The notes beneath the pieces are model-generated. The model worked only from the letters and a program-made list of their open reading frames with translations. It made no database searches and had not been told where the DNA came from. A stretch of DNA of 64,000 nt from positions 1-64,000 of the forward strand of contig CAJYGB010000016.1 of the NCBI GenBank assembly GCA_913774355.1, given 5' to 3'. The position numbers were made by a program, and so were the translations under genes. This DNA is from an uncultured Chryseobacterium sp. (lineage in GTDB: Bacteria > Bacteroidota > Bacteroidia > Flavobacteriales > Weeksellaceae). Positions 15,379 through 24,392 of the stretch are shown one piece after another (within the stretch, counting starts at the first letter, position 1; each line of letters opens with the position of its first letter).

Positions 15379-17414
15379 GGCTTAACCTTTTTTGTATTAT
15401 TGGATTTCTTTTTTTCTTCGTCTATCTTTTTCTGCAGCTTTTCCTTCTGCTCTTTTACCTGCTTCAGGCTGTCCTGAATTCTTTTCTGTTTAATGGAATC
15501 CTCACTGGGCTTATACAGGCCTTTACGCTTCAGATCTGCAATCCACTGTCTTTTGTATTCGGGCATAAAGCTGGAAGTGACCATTTTTTTATAAAGGAAT
15601 TCACGCTTTACGTCTCCCGTGATATACTTTTCCGCAATTACGGTAGCTGCCGGACCTGCCCAGGTAGCACCGAATCCTGCATGCTCCATCACGGCTGCTA
15701 CTACAATTTTCGGTTTGTCTGCCGGAGCGATCAGGACAAAAATAGAATTATCCTTTCCTTGCGGAACCTGTGCCGTACCGGTTTTGGCGAGCTGGGTAAA
15801 ATCACTGGATTTCAATCCATGTGCCGTTCCTCTGAGAACTACCGCTTCCATTCCTCTGAGAACAGGATCAAAATGTTTTTTATCAACCAGCGTATAGTGT
15901 TTCTTTTTAAATCTCGGGTCAGGATTTGGTTTGCCGTCTATCGCTTTTACAATATGCGGCGTGTAATACCAGCCTTTATTGGCAATGGCAGACACATAAT
16001 TGGCCAGCTGAAGCGGTGTTACAAGGACATCACCCTGCCCCATCCCGTTGTAAATGGCACCGGTGGACATTTCGTCCCAGTTTTTGAAATCCGTTCTTTT
16101 GGAACCACTCGCCTTGATCATTGCCTTGAATCTTTTCTCATAAAAGTCACCGGAAGGAATTCTGCCTTTCGCTCCGACCGGAAAGTCGTTGTTCAAGAAT
16201 TCACCAACTCCGAAGCTACTCATGATCTTTTTCCATTCATCCACACCACGGGAAGGATTCTGCGGATATTTTTTAAGGATGGCAATAAACGCATAGGTAA
16301 AGAAACAGTTGCTGGAAACCTGAATAGAAGGAATCAGCGGATCCGCACCGCCGTGACCTTTGATTCTTTTGCCTTTATAATAAAATCCGCCACCACATGG
16401 GAAAATGGTATTTTCATCCATCACACCCATCTGCATCGCCGCCAGTGCAGTCAACAGCTTAAAAGTAGATCCCGGGGGATAAGCTGCCTGCAATGACCGG
16501 TCGAACGTAGGTTTATTTTCGTAAAGGGTATCTTTTGATAAGGCGTATAAATTTCTGGATTTGTTCGGACCCGTGAATAAATTCGGATCGATATCCGGAC
16601 CGGTTGCCGAAACCAGCACTTCACCGTTATTCGGATCAATGGCTACAATGGCACCGTGCTTGTTCACCAGCATTTCCTCTGCCATCCGCTGAAGATCATA
16701 ATCAATGGTCAGGGTAATGTCTTTTCCGGTAATAACATCTTTATCCAGCGATCCGTTTTTATATGGCCCTACATTCCGGAGCCTGATGTCTTTCTGGATA
16801 TATTTCATTCCTTTCACCCCCCGAAGCTCTTTTTCATAAGCTTTTTCGATTCCCGTTTTTCCGATGAAGTCGCCCGGCAGGTAATAGGCTGAATCTTTTT
16901 TAATCTCCCTTTCGTTTACCTCACTGGTATAGCCCAGAAGATTCCCGGAAGTGGAAACCTCATATTGCCGTTGTGGCCTTGAAACGATGCTGAATGCCGG
17001 GTATTTAAATATGATTTCCTGAACCCTTGCGATATCTTCACGGCTGAGGTTTTTCATAAAGGTCATCGGCGTAAGCTTGGAGTAATATCTTTCCTGTTTG
17101 ATCGTATTGATGGTCCTGATGAAATCGTTCTTTGAGATTTTCATCAGGTTACAGAAAGCAATCGTATCAAAATCCGGTCTCATCAGTGCCTGGGTAAAGG
17201 AAATTTCGTAAGCCGGCTGGTTTCCCACCAGGATTTTACCGTTCTTGTCAAAAATAACGCCCCGCTGCGGAATGACATATTCGATTTTAATGGAAGTATT
17301 CGCGGCATTCAGCGCATAACGGTCTGTAAAAAGCTGTAAATAAGAAATTCTCGCTATGAAAATCAAAGCGATAACGATAAGGACAGAAAAGATTTTTAAA
17401 TAACGTGTGTTCAA
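15375..17414 (-). CDS. mrdA: Penicillin-binding protein 2 (elongation transpeptidase)
   Basis: 679 residues: one N-terminal membrane anchor (10-28), a PBP dimerisation domain and a transpeptidase domain. Active-site motifs are STFK at 316-319 (acylated Ser316), SSN at 367-369 and KTG at 543-545. It cross-links stem peptides during cell elongation with RodA and MreCD. A Lys/Glu-rich tail after about 640 is likely flexible. It overlaps mreD by 4 nt upstream and rodA by 4 nt downstream. Confidence 0.95.
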   Translation of the reverse strand: MNTRYLKIFSVLIVIALIFIARISYLQLFTDRYALNAANTSIKIEYVIPQRGVIFDKNGKILVGNQPAYEISFTQALMRPDFDTIAFCNLMKISKNDFIRTINTIKQERYYSKLTPMTFMKNLSREDIARVQEIIFKYPAFSIVSRPQRQYEVSTSGNLLGYTSEVNEREIKKDSAYYLPGDFIGKTGIEKAYEKELRGVKGMKYIQKDIRLRNVGPYKNGSLDKDVITGKDITLTIDYDLQRMAEEMLVNKHGAIVAIDPNNGEVLVSATGPDIDPNLFTGPNKSRNLYALSKDTLYENKPTFDRSLQAAYPPGSTFKLLTALAAMQMGVMDENTIFPCGGGFYYKGKRIKGHGGADPLIPSIQVSSNCFFTYAFIAILKKYPQNPSRGVDEWKKIMSSFGVGEFLNNDFPVGAKGRIPSGDFYEKRFKAMIKASGSKRTDFKNWDEMSTGAIYNGMGQGDVLVTPLQLANYVSAIANKGWYYTPHIVKAIDGKPNPDPRFKKKHYTLVDKKHFDPVLRGMEAVVLRGTAHGLKSSDFTQLAKTGTAQVPQGKDNSIFVLIAPADKPKIVVAAVMEHAGFGATWAGPAATVIAEKYITGDVKREFLYKKMVTSSFMPEYKRQWIADLKRKGLYKPSEDSIKQKRIQDSLKQVKEQKEKLQKKIDEEKKKSNNTKKVKP

Positions 17415-17917
17415 ACTTTTTGTTTGATTTTAAATATTAATGCGTAAATAACAATAAAGATAAATGAAATTACACTTGTTACCAACACATTGAGCAATAT
17501 TTCAAAAAATCTGCTGAGCTTGAAGAATTCGATATACTGTACTAAAAGCTGGTGTAAAAAAATACTTGAGAATAAAAACAGTAAAAACTGCGCCCACTGA
17601 AGGGACTGAAAAGAGAAAAAGTCTGTGGAAGTATCGGTAGAAGTTCTGAAAATCAAAGTCCTGAAATAAGCAATCAGTGTAGTGGCAAAGGCGTTGATTC
17701 CCCATGAGTACAGGAAAGCGTCAACCGACAAGCCGATCAGGAAACTTAAAGCCAGAAACTGAAATCGGTTTCTGAAAAAAGGATAGAACATAACAAATAC
17801 GGGATAAAGCACCGGGGTGTACTTCCCGAAAATGGTAATCCTGTTCAGCACAAAAATCTGTAATGCCACCAGGAAAATCATAATCAATATGTCCGTAAAT
17901 AATGTCCTGCTAATCAT
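17411..17917 (-). CDS. mreD: Rod-shape-determining protein MreD
   Basis: 168 residues with five or so hydrophobic segments, the normal size and topology for MreD, an inner-membrane partner of MreC and the elongation complex. Sequence conservation in this family is low, so the call leans on position between mreC and mrdA, topology and the motif GLSVDAFLYSWGINAF. It overlaps mreC by 8 nt and mrdA by 4 nt. Confidence 0.9.
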   Translation of the reverse strand: MISRTLFTDILIMIFLVALQIFVLNRITIFGKYTPVLYPVFVMFYPFFRNRFQFLALSFLIGLSVDAFLYSWGINAFATTLIAYFRTLIFRTSTDTSTDFFSFQSLQWAQFLLFLFSSIFLHQLLVQYIEFFKLSRFFEILLNVLVTSVISFIFIVIYALIFKIKQKV

Positions 17918-18764
17918 TTTCCTTTTTTATTACCGTCTGCAAGGTATCCTGAATTTTCTGAACCTCAGCTTTCTTGAGGTTTTTCACCACATAGACTTTG
18001 CTTAAAGCCCCCATTTTTTCACTCAGCTCCACGGAAATATCCCAGAAGCCCGTTTTATTGTCTACGGAATAGCCCGCAATCGTACCGATCATCACCCCTT
18101 TCGGGAAAATGGCCGATTTACCGTCTGTTACGACCGTATCTCCTACTTTTAAGGCAACATATTTTGGAATGTCGGCAAGATGCATCACCCTGGAATTATC
18201 GCCGTTCCAGGTAAGCGTCCCGAAATATCCCGAGTTTTTCAGTGCTGCATTAATCCTGATTTTATTAACACTCAAAACCGACTGTACCAAAGCGTAACTG
18301 TCGGTGGAATTGATTACGATTCCGGCAATTCCTTTCGGAGCCATAACGCCCATTTGCGGAAACACGCCGTCTCTCCTTCCCCGGTTGATGGTAAAATAGT
18401 TGTTTCTCCGGTTGATGCTGTTGAATACGATTTCGCCATCTACAAAAGTGTAGATCTGGCCGCCGCCCAATGTATCATGAACCTTTCTGAACATAGGATT
18501 TTTTGCACCCTGCTTTCCGTAAAGTTCAGTCATCAATGCCTTATTTTGGGTCACAAGGTCTTCGTTGATCTGTTTGAGCTTAAGGTATGAAACCCCTTCG
18601 TCAATGTATCCGGAAACCCAAGAATTCAGTGCAGCTGACTGGCCTGCAATCCATGATTGCTGCATCGCATTTTTAGAGAATATCAGAACAAGAGCAATGA
18701 TTTGCAGAAATATAAAGAAGACAAAAAGTGCATTCTTTGAAAATAATCTCAGCAAAAATCCCAT
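17910..18764 (-). CDS. mreC: Rod-shape-determining protein MreC
   Basis: 284 residues: an N-terminal membrane segment (about 10-30), a coiled-coil stretch, and the periplasmic double beta-barrel domain typical of MreC (NYFTINRGRRDGVFPQMGVM, GIAGIVINST, GDTVVTDGKSAIFPKGVMIG). It organises the elongation complex by binding PBP2. It lies 31 nt after mreB. Confidence 0.94.
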   Translation of the reverse strand: MGFLLRLFSKNALFVFFIFLQIIALVLIFSKNAMQQSWIAGQSAALNSWVSGYIDEGVSYLKLKQINEDLVTQNKALMTELYGKQGAKNPMFRKVHDTLGGGQIYTFVDGEIVFNSINRRNNYFTINRGRRDGVFPQMGVMAPKGIAGIVINSTDSYALVQSVLSVNKIRINAALKNSGYFGTLTWNGDNSRVMHLADIPKYVALKVGDTVVTDGKSAIFPKGVMIGTIAGYSVDNKTGFWDISVELSEKMGALSKVYVVKNLKKAEVQKIQDTLQTVIKKEND

Positions 18765-18795
18765 TCAGATGTGTTTGTTTCGTAAAAAGTTAAAA

Positions 18796-19821
18796 TTATT
18801 TAATCAGGAAATTGAATTTATCCATATTTTTAAGGGCAATACCTGTTCCGCGAACGACCGCTCTCAACGGATCTTCCGCTACAAATACAGGCAGGCCTGT
18901 TTTTTTGTGCAGCCTGTCTGCAAGGCCTCTTAACAAAGCGCCGCCACCGGCAAGATAAATTCCTGTTTTGTAAATATCGGCAGCCAGTTCAGGAGGGGTA
19001 AGAGAAAGTGTTTCCATTACCGCATCTTCAATTCTGATGATGGATTTATCCAGTGCTCTGGCGATTTCTTTATAGCCGACCATAATTTCTTTCGGCTTTC
19101 CGGTGATAAGGTCTCTTCCCTGTACCGGAATATCTTCGATGTCCACATCAAGGTCTTCAACAGCTGATCCGACTTCAATTTTGATTCTCTCTGCCGTTCT
19201 TTCCCCGATGTAAAGATTATGGTGTGTTCTTAAGTAGTAGGCAATATCGTTAGTGAAAACGTCACCGGCAATTTTTACGGATTTATCGCAAACGATTCCT
19301 CCCAAAGCCACAACAGCGATTTCGGTAGTACCTCCGCCTATGTCGATAATCATATTCCCTTCAGGTTTCTGAACATCGATCCCCACTCCTATTGCAGCAG
19401 CCATCGGTTCATAAATCAGACGTACTTCTTTTGCATTTACTTTCTGGGCAGAATCTCTTACCGCCCTTTTTTCAACTTCCGTAATTCCGGAAGGAATACA
19501 AATAACGATCCTTAAAGCAGGCTGAATGAATTTACCCTTGATCCCAGGAATTTTTTTGATGAATTCCTTAATCATGTGCTCAGAAGCATGGAAATCTGCA
19601 ATAACCCCGTCTTTCAGCGGACGGATGGTCTTGATGTCCTCATGAGTTTTACCCTGCATGTGTTTTGCCTGCTCACCCACGGCAATCGGTCTGCCGGTAG
19701 AACGTTCAATTGCAACAATCGACGGCTGATCTATAACAATTTTATTATTATGGATGATAAGGGTGTTGGCAGTACCAAGGTCTATCGCAATCTCTTGCGT
19801 AAACATATCGAATAAACTCAT
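18796..19821 (-). CDS. mreB: Actin-like cell-shape protein MreB
   Basis: 341 residues, full length. MreB filaments under the membrane orient wall synthesis. Phosphate-1 motif IAIDLGTANTLI (11-22), phosphate-2 IDIGGGTTEIAVV, and adenosine motif YLAGGGALLRGLADRL are visible. It heads the operon with mreC, mreD, mrdA and rodA. The promoter at 19853-19860 gives a leader of about 25 nt. Confidence 0.97.
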   Translation of the reverse strand: MSLFDMFTQEIAIDLGTANTLIIHNNKIVIDQPSIVAIERSTGRPIAVGEQAKHMQGKTHEDIKTIRPLKDGVIADFHASEHMIKEFIKKIPGIKGKFIQPALRIVICIPSGITEVEKRAVRDSAQKVNAKEVRLIYEPMAAAIGVGIDVQKPEGNMIIDIGGGTTEIAVVALGGIVCDKSVKIAGDVFTNDIAYYLRTHHNLYIGERTAERIKIEVGSAVEDLDVDIEDIPVQGRDLITGKPKEIMVGYKEIARALDKSIIRIEDAVMETLSLTPPELAADIYKTGIYLAGGGALLRGLADRLHKKTGLPVFVAEDPLRAVVRGTGIALKNMDKFNFLIK

Positions 19822-19852
19822 ACTTTTTTACTTCTGATTTTTTAAGGAGTTA

Positions 19853-19860
19853 CAAAGATA
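19853..19860 (-). promoter_or_regulatory. -7 box of the mreBCD-mrdA-rodA operon
   Basis: TATCTTTG on the minus strand matches TAnnTTTG, 31 nt before the mreB ATG. Confidence 0.65.
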
Positions 19861-20191
19861 TAAATTTAAGACGTGTAAAGAAATTTCATACGCATTTAAT
19901 TTGGTTAAATTTTTATTAAAATTTAATTACGGTTATTAACTTTTACACTAAGTATTTACAACGCCTGATTTCAACCAGATTCAAGATTTTTTCAATATTG
20001 AAGCGACACGGATCAAAGTCTTTATTTCCCCAGGTCGTGAAATTTCAAAATATACCTTTCGCCAGGCAATGAAAATTCTTAATAATTTTAACACCATCTA
20101 TCGAAATATGATGTGTTCAGAGAAAAACAAGAATAGTTATTTACGATAATTATCATATATATTTTCAGAAGATATTTCATGAAAAAATACG
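19861..20191. other. Divergent spacer between mreB and hemA
   Basis: A 330-bp stretch with no recognised gene. A plus-strand open frame of about 66 codons (19948-20149) lacks a start codon near its beginning and resembles nothing known. Upstream control sites for both operons must lie here, but no clear palindrome stands out. Confidence 0.45.
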
Positions 20192-20199
20192 TAAATTTG
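20192..20199 (+). promoter_or_regulatory. -7 box of the hem operon
   Basis: TAAATTTG within CGTAAATTTGCC, the same 12-mer as at glnA. Only 8 nt separate it from the hemA ATG (20208), so the transcript would have almost no leader. Confidence 0.55.
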
Positions 20200-20207
20200 C
20201 CGCGCTT

Positions 20208-21482
20208 ATGTTACAGTATTCCAACATACATCAGACCTCGAATTTCGCTGTCCTTTCCATCAGTTTCGAAAAAGCTGATACCGAAACGAGAGGGAAATTT
20301 GCATTTTTTGATGAAAACATCAAGAACTTCGTTACCCGGATTCACAATGAAGATTTAGGGGATGCTTTCGTGGTTTCAACCTGTAACAGAACAGAAATCT
20401 ATACGACTTCACCGAACTACCTTCTCGTAGCGGAAGAATACTGCAAAACGATTGACGTCAACCTGATGGACTTCATGCAGTTTGCCAACATCCTTACAAA
20501 AGAGGAAGCCCTGAAGCACCTTTTCAGAGTAGCCGCCGGGCTAGAAAGCCAGATTATCGGAGACTTCGAGATCATCGGACAAATTAAAAAAGCATACAAC
20601 CGTTTCAAAAAGGAACGTCAGAATTCCAATCCGTACCTGGAAAGGGCCATTAATTCAGCTATCCAGATTTCTAAGAGGATCAAGAACGAAACGGGAATTT
20701 CCAACGGAGCCGCTTCCGTTTCCTATGCTGCCGTTCATTACATCCTGAACAACCAGAAAAGGATTACTGAAAAAAACATCCTGCTGCTAGGAGTGGGAGA
20801 AATCGGGCAGAATACGGTAGAAAACCTTGTAAAACACGTTTATCAGCCGAAAATTAAAATTGCCAACCGGACGCAGGAAACCGCTGAGAAGATTTCTGAA
20901 AAATATAAGATCCCTCATATCGACTACACTGATTTCGATAAAGAACTGAGTGGAACCGATATTTTGATCGTAGCTACCGGAGCAAGACATCCGATCGTCA
21001 ACAAATCGCATTTCCCGAACGGGAAAGAAACCCTGGTGATCGATCTTTCCATCCCGAATAACGTGGATAAAAACGTGACAGAGAATAAAAACGTAACGCT
21101 GATTGACGTCGACGAACTTTCCAAACAGATCCAGCAGACCATCCAGCAGCGGGAAAAAGAAATCCCAAAAGCGGAAAAAATCATCAAGGAAATGACGAAA
21201 GACTTCCTGGAATGGGAGAAAAAAAGAAGACTGGCTCCGAATATCCACCATTTCAAAGCAGTTCTGAAGAATATGGAACGCAACGAAATGCACAATTTTT
21301 ATAAAAAAAATAAATATATAAACATTACGGACATGGAACTTTCCGACAAAATGATTCAGAAAATCACCAACCGTTTTGCAAAATATATCATCGACAATCC
21401 GTTAAAAGCCGAAGAAATTAGTAAATTAATGCACGAAATATTAGTTGAACAACCAAACAACGAATTCAATGAAAAGCATTAG
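20208..21482 (+). CDS. hemA: Glutamyl-tRNA reductase
   Basis: 424 residues. It reduces glutamyl-tRNA to glutamate-1-semialdehyde with NADPH, the committed step of C5-pathway haem synthesis. The catalytic Cys59 lies in VVSTCNRTEIY. The NADPH domain shows LLGVGEIGQNTVENL and the C-terminal helix is the dimerisation spine. It overlaps hemC by 14 nt. The start is fixed by MLQYSNIHQTSNFAVLSISF; no later Met fits. Confidence 0.96.
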   Translation: MLQYSNIHQTSNFAVLSISFEKADTETRGKFAFFDENIKNFVTRIHNEDLGDAFVVSTCNRTEIYTTSPNYLLVAEEYCKTIDVNLMDFMQFANILTKEEALKHLFRVAAGLESQIIGDFEIIGQIKKAYNRFKKERQNSNPYLERAINSAIQISKRIKNETGISNGAASVSYAAVHYILNNQKRITEKNILLLGVGEIGQNTVENLVKHVYQPKIKIANRTQETAEKISEKYKIPHIDYTDFDKELSGTDILIVATGARHPIVNKSHFPNGKETLVIDLSIPNNVDKNVTENKNVTLIDVDELSKQIQQTIQQREKEIPKAEKIIKEMTKDFLEWEKKRRLAPNIHHFKAVLKNMERNEMHNFYKKNKYINITDMELSDKMIQKITNRFAKYIIDNPLKAEEISKLMHEILVEQPNNEFNEKH

Positions 21483-22380
21483 AATCGGAACCCGAAATTC
21501 CGCACTTGCCCTCTGGCAGGCGAGAGAAGTTGCGAGACACCTTCAGAACAATAACTATTTAACGGAGATTGTCCCTATTGTATCCTCAGGTGATAAAAAT
21601 CTTTCGCAGCCTTTATACGCTTTGGGAATTACGGGAGTTTTCACCCGCGATCTCGATGTGGCTTTATTAAATGACGAAATTGATATTGCCGTACACTCCT
21701 TAAAAGATGTTCCGACCAGACTTCCTGAAAATCTTGAGATCGTTTCTTACCTGGAAAGAGATTTCCCACAGGATGTCCTGATCCGGAAAGAATCGGCAAA
21801 AAATAAAGAATTCCACGAGCTGAAACTTGCTACCAGCAGTTTAAGAAGAAGGGCCTTCTGGCTTAAGAATTTCCCGCAGGCAGAATTTTCAGACATCCGC
21901 GGAAATATCCAGACCCGTCTTCAGAAACTGGAAGAAGGAGATTTTGATGCGACCATCTTGTCTTTGGCCGGTATCAAGAGAATGAAGATGGAAATCGATT
22001 ATGAAATGATGCCGTTTATGATTCCCGCGCCTTCACAGGGCGTTATTGCCGTAGCCGGACATTCTGAAAAGGCTGAGATCAACAACATCGTACGCGAATT
22101 TACCAACCACGAAAAGACCCAGCTCTGCGTAGAGATGGAAAGGAATTTCCTGAGTACACTGGAAGGCGGCTGTACCGCTCCGATCGGTGCTTTTGCTGAA
22201 ATCTTTGATGATCAGATCCGTTTCAAAGGAGCGCTTTGTTCGCTCGACGGCAAAAACTGTATTGCTACGGACGAAAGTTTTGTATATAACACTGAAGAAA
22301 ATTTCGGGGAAAAATTTGCCAGAGTGGTACTGGAAAACGGCGGAAAAGAACTGATGGCGGAAATTAAAAACCAGATTTGA
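21469..22380 (+). CDS. hemC: Porphobilinogen deaminase
   Basis: 303 residues from the ATG at 21469 (MKSIRIGTRNSALALWQ); an earlier in-frame ATG at 21445 would add eight residues lying inside hemA. HemC joins four porphobilinogens into hydroxymethylbilane. VHSLKDVPT contains the catalytic Asp, TSSLRRRAF binds substrate, and LEGGCTAPIGAFA carries the Cys that holds the dipyrromethane cofactor. It overlaps the end of hemA, indicating translational coupling. Confidence 0.96.
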   Translation: MKSIRIGTRNSALALWQAREVARHLQNNNYLTEIVPIVSSGDKNLSQPLYALGITGVFTRDLDVALLNDEIDIAVHSLKDVPTRLPENLEIVSYLERDFPQDVLIRKESAKNKEFHELKLATSSLRRRAFWLKNFPQAEFSDIRGNIQTRLQKLEEGDFDATILSLAGIKRMKMEIDYEMMPFMIPAPSQGVIAVAGHSEKAEINNIVREFTNHEKTQLCVEMERNFLSTLEGGCTAPIGAFAEIFDDQIRFKGALCSLDGKNCIATDESFVYNTEENFGEKFARVVLENGGKELMAEIKNQI

Positions 22381-22421
22381 AATTCAAGGTTTAAGGTTTA
22401 ACGTTCAAGATTCTGCATGCG

Positions 22422-23003
22422 ATGAAAAAATATCTTTCCATACTGGTTGTCATGCTCTCTGTGATTTTGATGAAAGCGCAGAATCCGTTTGCCCAAAAGC
22501 TTTCCAATGCTGCTTTGAGCCTCACGAAAGATAAAGTCACTTACGATCCCGCTTATTTTATCATCAAATATCCGAACGGAGATATTCCGGCTGACAAAGG
22601 AGTTTGTACCGATGTCGTGATCAGAGCATACCGAAAACTGGGAATCGACCTTCAGAAGGAAGTGCATGAAGATATGGCGAAAAACTTTTCAAAATATCCG
22701 AAAATATGGGGGCTGAAAAGCCCGGACACGAATATCGATCATCGAAGGGTTCCGAACCTGCGGGTCTTCTTTGCCAAATTCGGGAAATCAAAATCTATAG
22801 AAACAAAACCTGAATTATACATTCCCGGAGATATCGTTACCTGGATTCTTCCCGGCAATTTAACGCACATCGGAATGGTGGTCAGCAGAAAATCAGCTGA
22901 CGGAAAACGTTACCTGATCGTACACAATATCGGAAAAGGACAGGTTTTGGAAGACTGCCTGTTCAAATACCAGATCACGGGACATTATCAATATCAGAAA
23001 TAA
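22422..23003 (+). CDS. DUF1287-family secreted protein
   Basis: 193 residues with a signal peptide ending near LMKAQ. The mature part matches the DUF1287 pattern as I recall it (GVCTDVVIRAYRKLGIDLQK, KSPDTNIDHRRVPNLRVFF, GDIVTWILPGNLTHIGMVVS, IVHNIG). The Cys-Thr-Asp and His arrangement looks like an NlpC/P60-type papain fold, so a peptidoglycan-related amidase is plausible but unproven. It lies 41 nt after hemC and 6 nt before the amidase gene, inside the haem operon. Confidence 0.8.
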   Translation: MKKYLSILVVMLSVILMKAQNPFAQKLSNAALSLTKDKVTYDPAYFIIKYPNGDIPADKGVCTDVVIRAYRKLGIDLQKEVHEDMAKNFSKYPKIWGLKSPDTNIDHRRVPNLRVFFAKFGKSKSIETKPELYIPGDIVTWILPGNLTHIGMVVSRKSADGKRYLIVHNIGKGQVLEDCLFKYQITGHYQYQK

Positions 23004-23009
23004 TAGAAC

Positions 23010-23666
23010 ATGAAGAATATCCTGTATTTTTTAATTATCCTGATTATTGGTTTTACGAAAGCCCAGACCAACGAACCTAAGATCATCAGGAAACCGATCA
23101 GCTATTCTGAAGAAAGAGTCCGTCTGAGCCTGGAATATTTAAAGGAACATCACGGCCTTGTTCAGAAAACCCCTACGATTATTCCCAAAATGATTGTTCT
23201 TCATTATACAGCCAACGGAAATGCAGAAAGCAATTTTAAATATTTTAATAAAACCTATCTGGAAGGCGGCAGAAATACGTTAAAAAAGCAGAGCACACTG
23301 AATGTCTCTTCACAATACCTCATCGATCGTGACGGAACTATCTACCAGCTGATGGAACCGAATCAGTTTGCCAGGCACACGATCGGGCTGAATTACTGCG
23401 CGATCGGAATTGAAAACATCGGCAGTAAGAAAGAGCCGCTTACCGAAAAGCAGGTTGCAGCCAATGCTCAACTGATCCGGTATTTAACAAGGAAATATAA
23501 AATCGAATATCTCATCGGGCATTCGGAATACGGGACTTTCAGAAATTCAAAGCTCTGGAAAGAATCGGATCCTGATTATTTTACTGTAAAGGAAGATCCG
23601 GGACAGGATTTCATTAATAAAGTAAGACGGCAGGTGGGCGATCTGCACTTAAAAGACAAACCCTAA
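23010..23666 (+). CDS. N-acetylmuramoyl-L-alanine amidase (Amidase_2 type), secreted
   Basis: 218 residues with a signal peptide (cleavage near TKAQT). The zinc amidase fold is shown by MIVLHYTANGN (first His), SSQYLIDRDGTIYQLM, FARHTIGLNYCAIGIENIG and LIGHSEYG (second zinc His region). It should cleave the bond between muramic acid and L-Ala in the periplasm, in wall recycling or remodelling. Its stop overlaps the hemD start by 1 nt, tying its translation to the haem genes. Confidence 0.88.
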   Translation: MKNILYFLIILIIGFTKAQTNEPKIIRKPISYSEERVRLSLEYLKEHHGLVQKTPTIIPKMIVLHYTANGNAESNFKYFNKTYLEGGRNTLKKQSTLNVSSQYLIDRDGTIYQLMEPNQFARHTIGLNYCAIGIENIGSKKEPLTEKQVAANAQLIRYLTRKYKIEYLIGHSEYGTFRNSKLWKESDPDYFTVKEDPGQDFINKVRRQVGDLHLKDKP

Positions 23667-24349
23667 TGAAGATTTTATTTACCAAAAATATAGATCTGGC
23701 AATCGTTTCCAAAGAATTGGGAGAAGTTGTTGCCGTGGATTGTGTTGAGGTAATCCGGACGAATACCATACAGGTTGCCCCATTCGATCTTAAAAATTAT
23801 TCACTGATTTTTACCAGTGCCAAAGGGGTGAGCTCCTTTTTTAAAAACCGGTTTATGCCCAATGAAGATTTTACAGCGAAAAATTACAATAAGATCTATT
23901 GCGTCGGTGAAAAGACCAAAAAGGAATTGCGGAAAAACGGATTTGGGACCTTTAAAGTCCTCAGAAATGCAGACGAACTTTCCAGGTTCATCATCACCCA
24001 CTGCCAGCATGAAAAATTTCTGCACTTCTGCGGAAACATCGCGCTGGATGTTCTGGACCGCAGCCTTCCGCTACAGAATATCAGCTACCGGAAAATCATT
24101 GTATACAACACCGAGGAAATCAATCCGTTGATAACTGAAAAATATCATGCTGCCGTATTTTTTAGTCCGAGCGGAGTTCGTAGTTTTGCAAATCAGAATC
24201 CCTTGGAGGATATGAAACTGGTTTCGATTGGTGAGACGACGGCCAAAGAACTGAGGAAATATGCTTCACAGGCAGTTTTGGTTTCGGAAGGAAACACCCT
24301 GATGTCCGTACTGAAGCTGATCCGAAAGGAAATTTTAAACAAAGATTGA
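23666..24349 (+). CDS. hemD: Uroporphyrinogen-III synthase
   Basis: 227 residues of the HemD fold: two Rossmann-like halves, with LIFTSAKGVSSFF, IYCVGEKTKKELRKNGFG, AAVFFSPSGVRSFA and SIGETTAKELRKYA. It cyclises hydroxymethylbilane with inversion of ring D. HemD is poorly conserved in general, but the motifs and operon position between hemC and hemE support the call. It starts within the amidase stop codon. Confidence 0.9.
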   Translation: MKILFTKNIDLAIVSKELGEVVAVDCVEVIRTNTIQVAPFDLKNYSLIFTSAKGVSSFFKNRFMPNEDFTAKNYNKIYCVGEKTKKELRKNGFGTFKVLRNADELSRFIITHCQHEKFLHFCGNIALDVLDRSLPLQNISYRKIIVYNTEEINPLITEKYHAAVFFSPSGVRSFANQNPLEDMKLVSIGETTAKELRKYASQAVLVSEGNTLMSVLKLIRKEILNKD

Positions 24350-24392
24350 TATTTAATTGTCAGGTTCTGGCAGTAAAGTCTACGATAATATT

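Noticed and set aside
15306..16496. 396-codon plus-strand frame opposite mrdA
   Set aside because: A shadow of the intact PBP2 gene, whose motifs STFK, SSN and KTG are on the minus strand.
19948..20149. 66-codon open frame in the mreB/hemA spacer
   Set aside because: No start codon near its beginning and no recognisable domain; could be a gene relic but cannot be supported.
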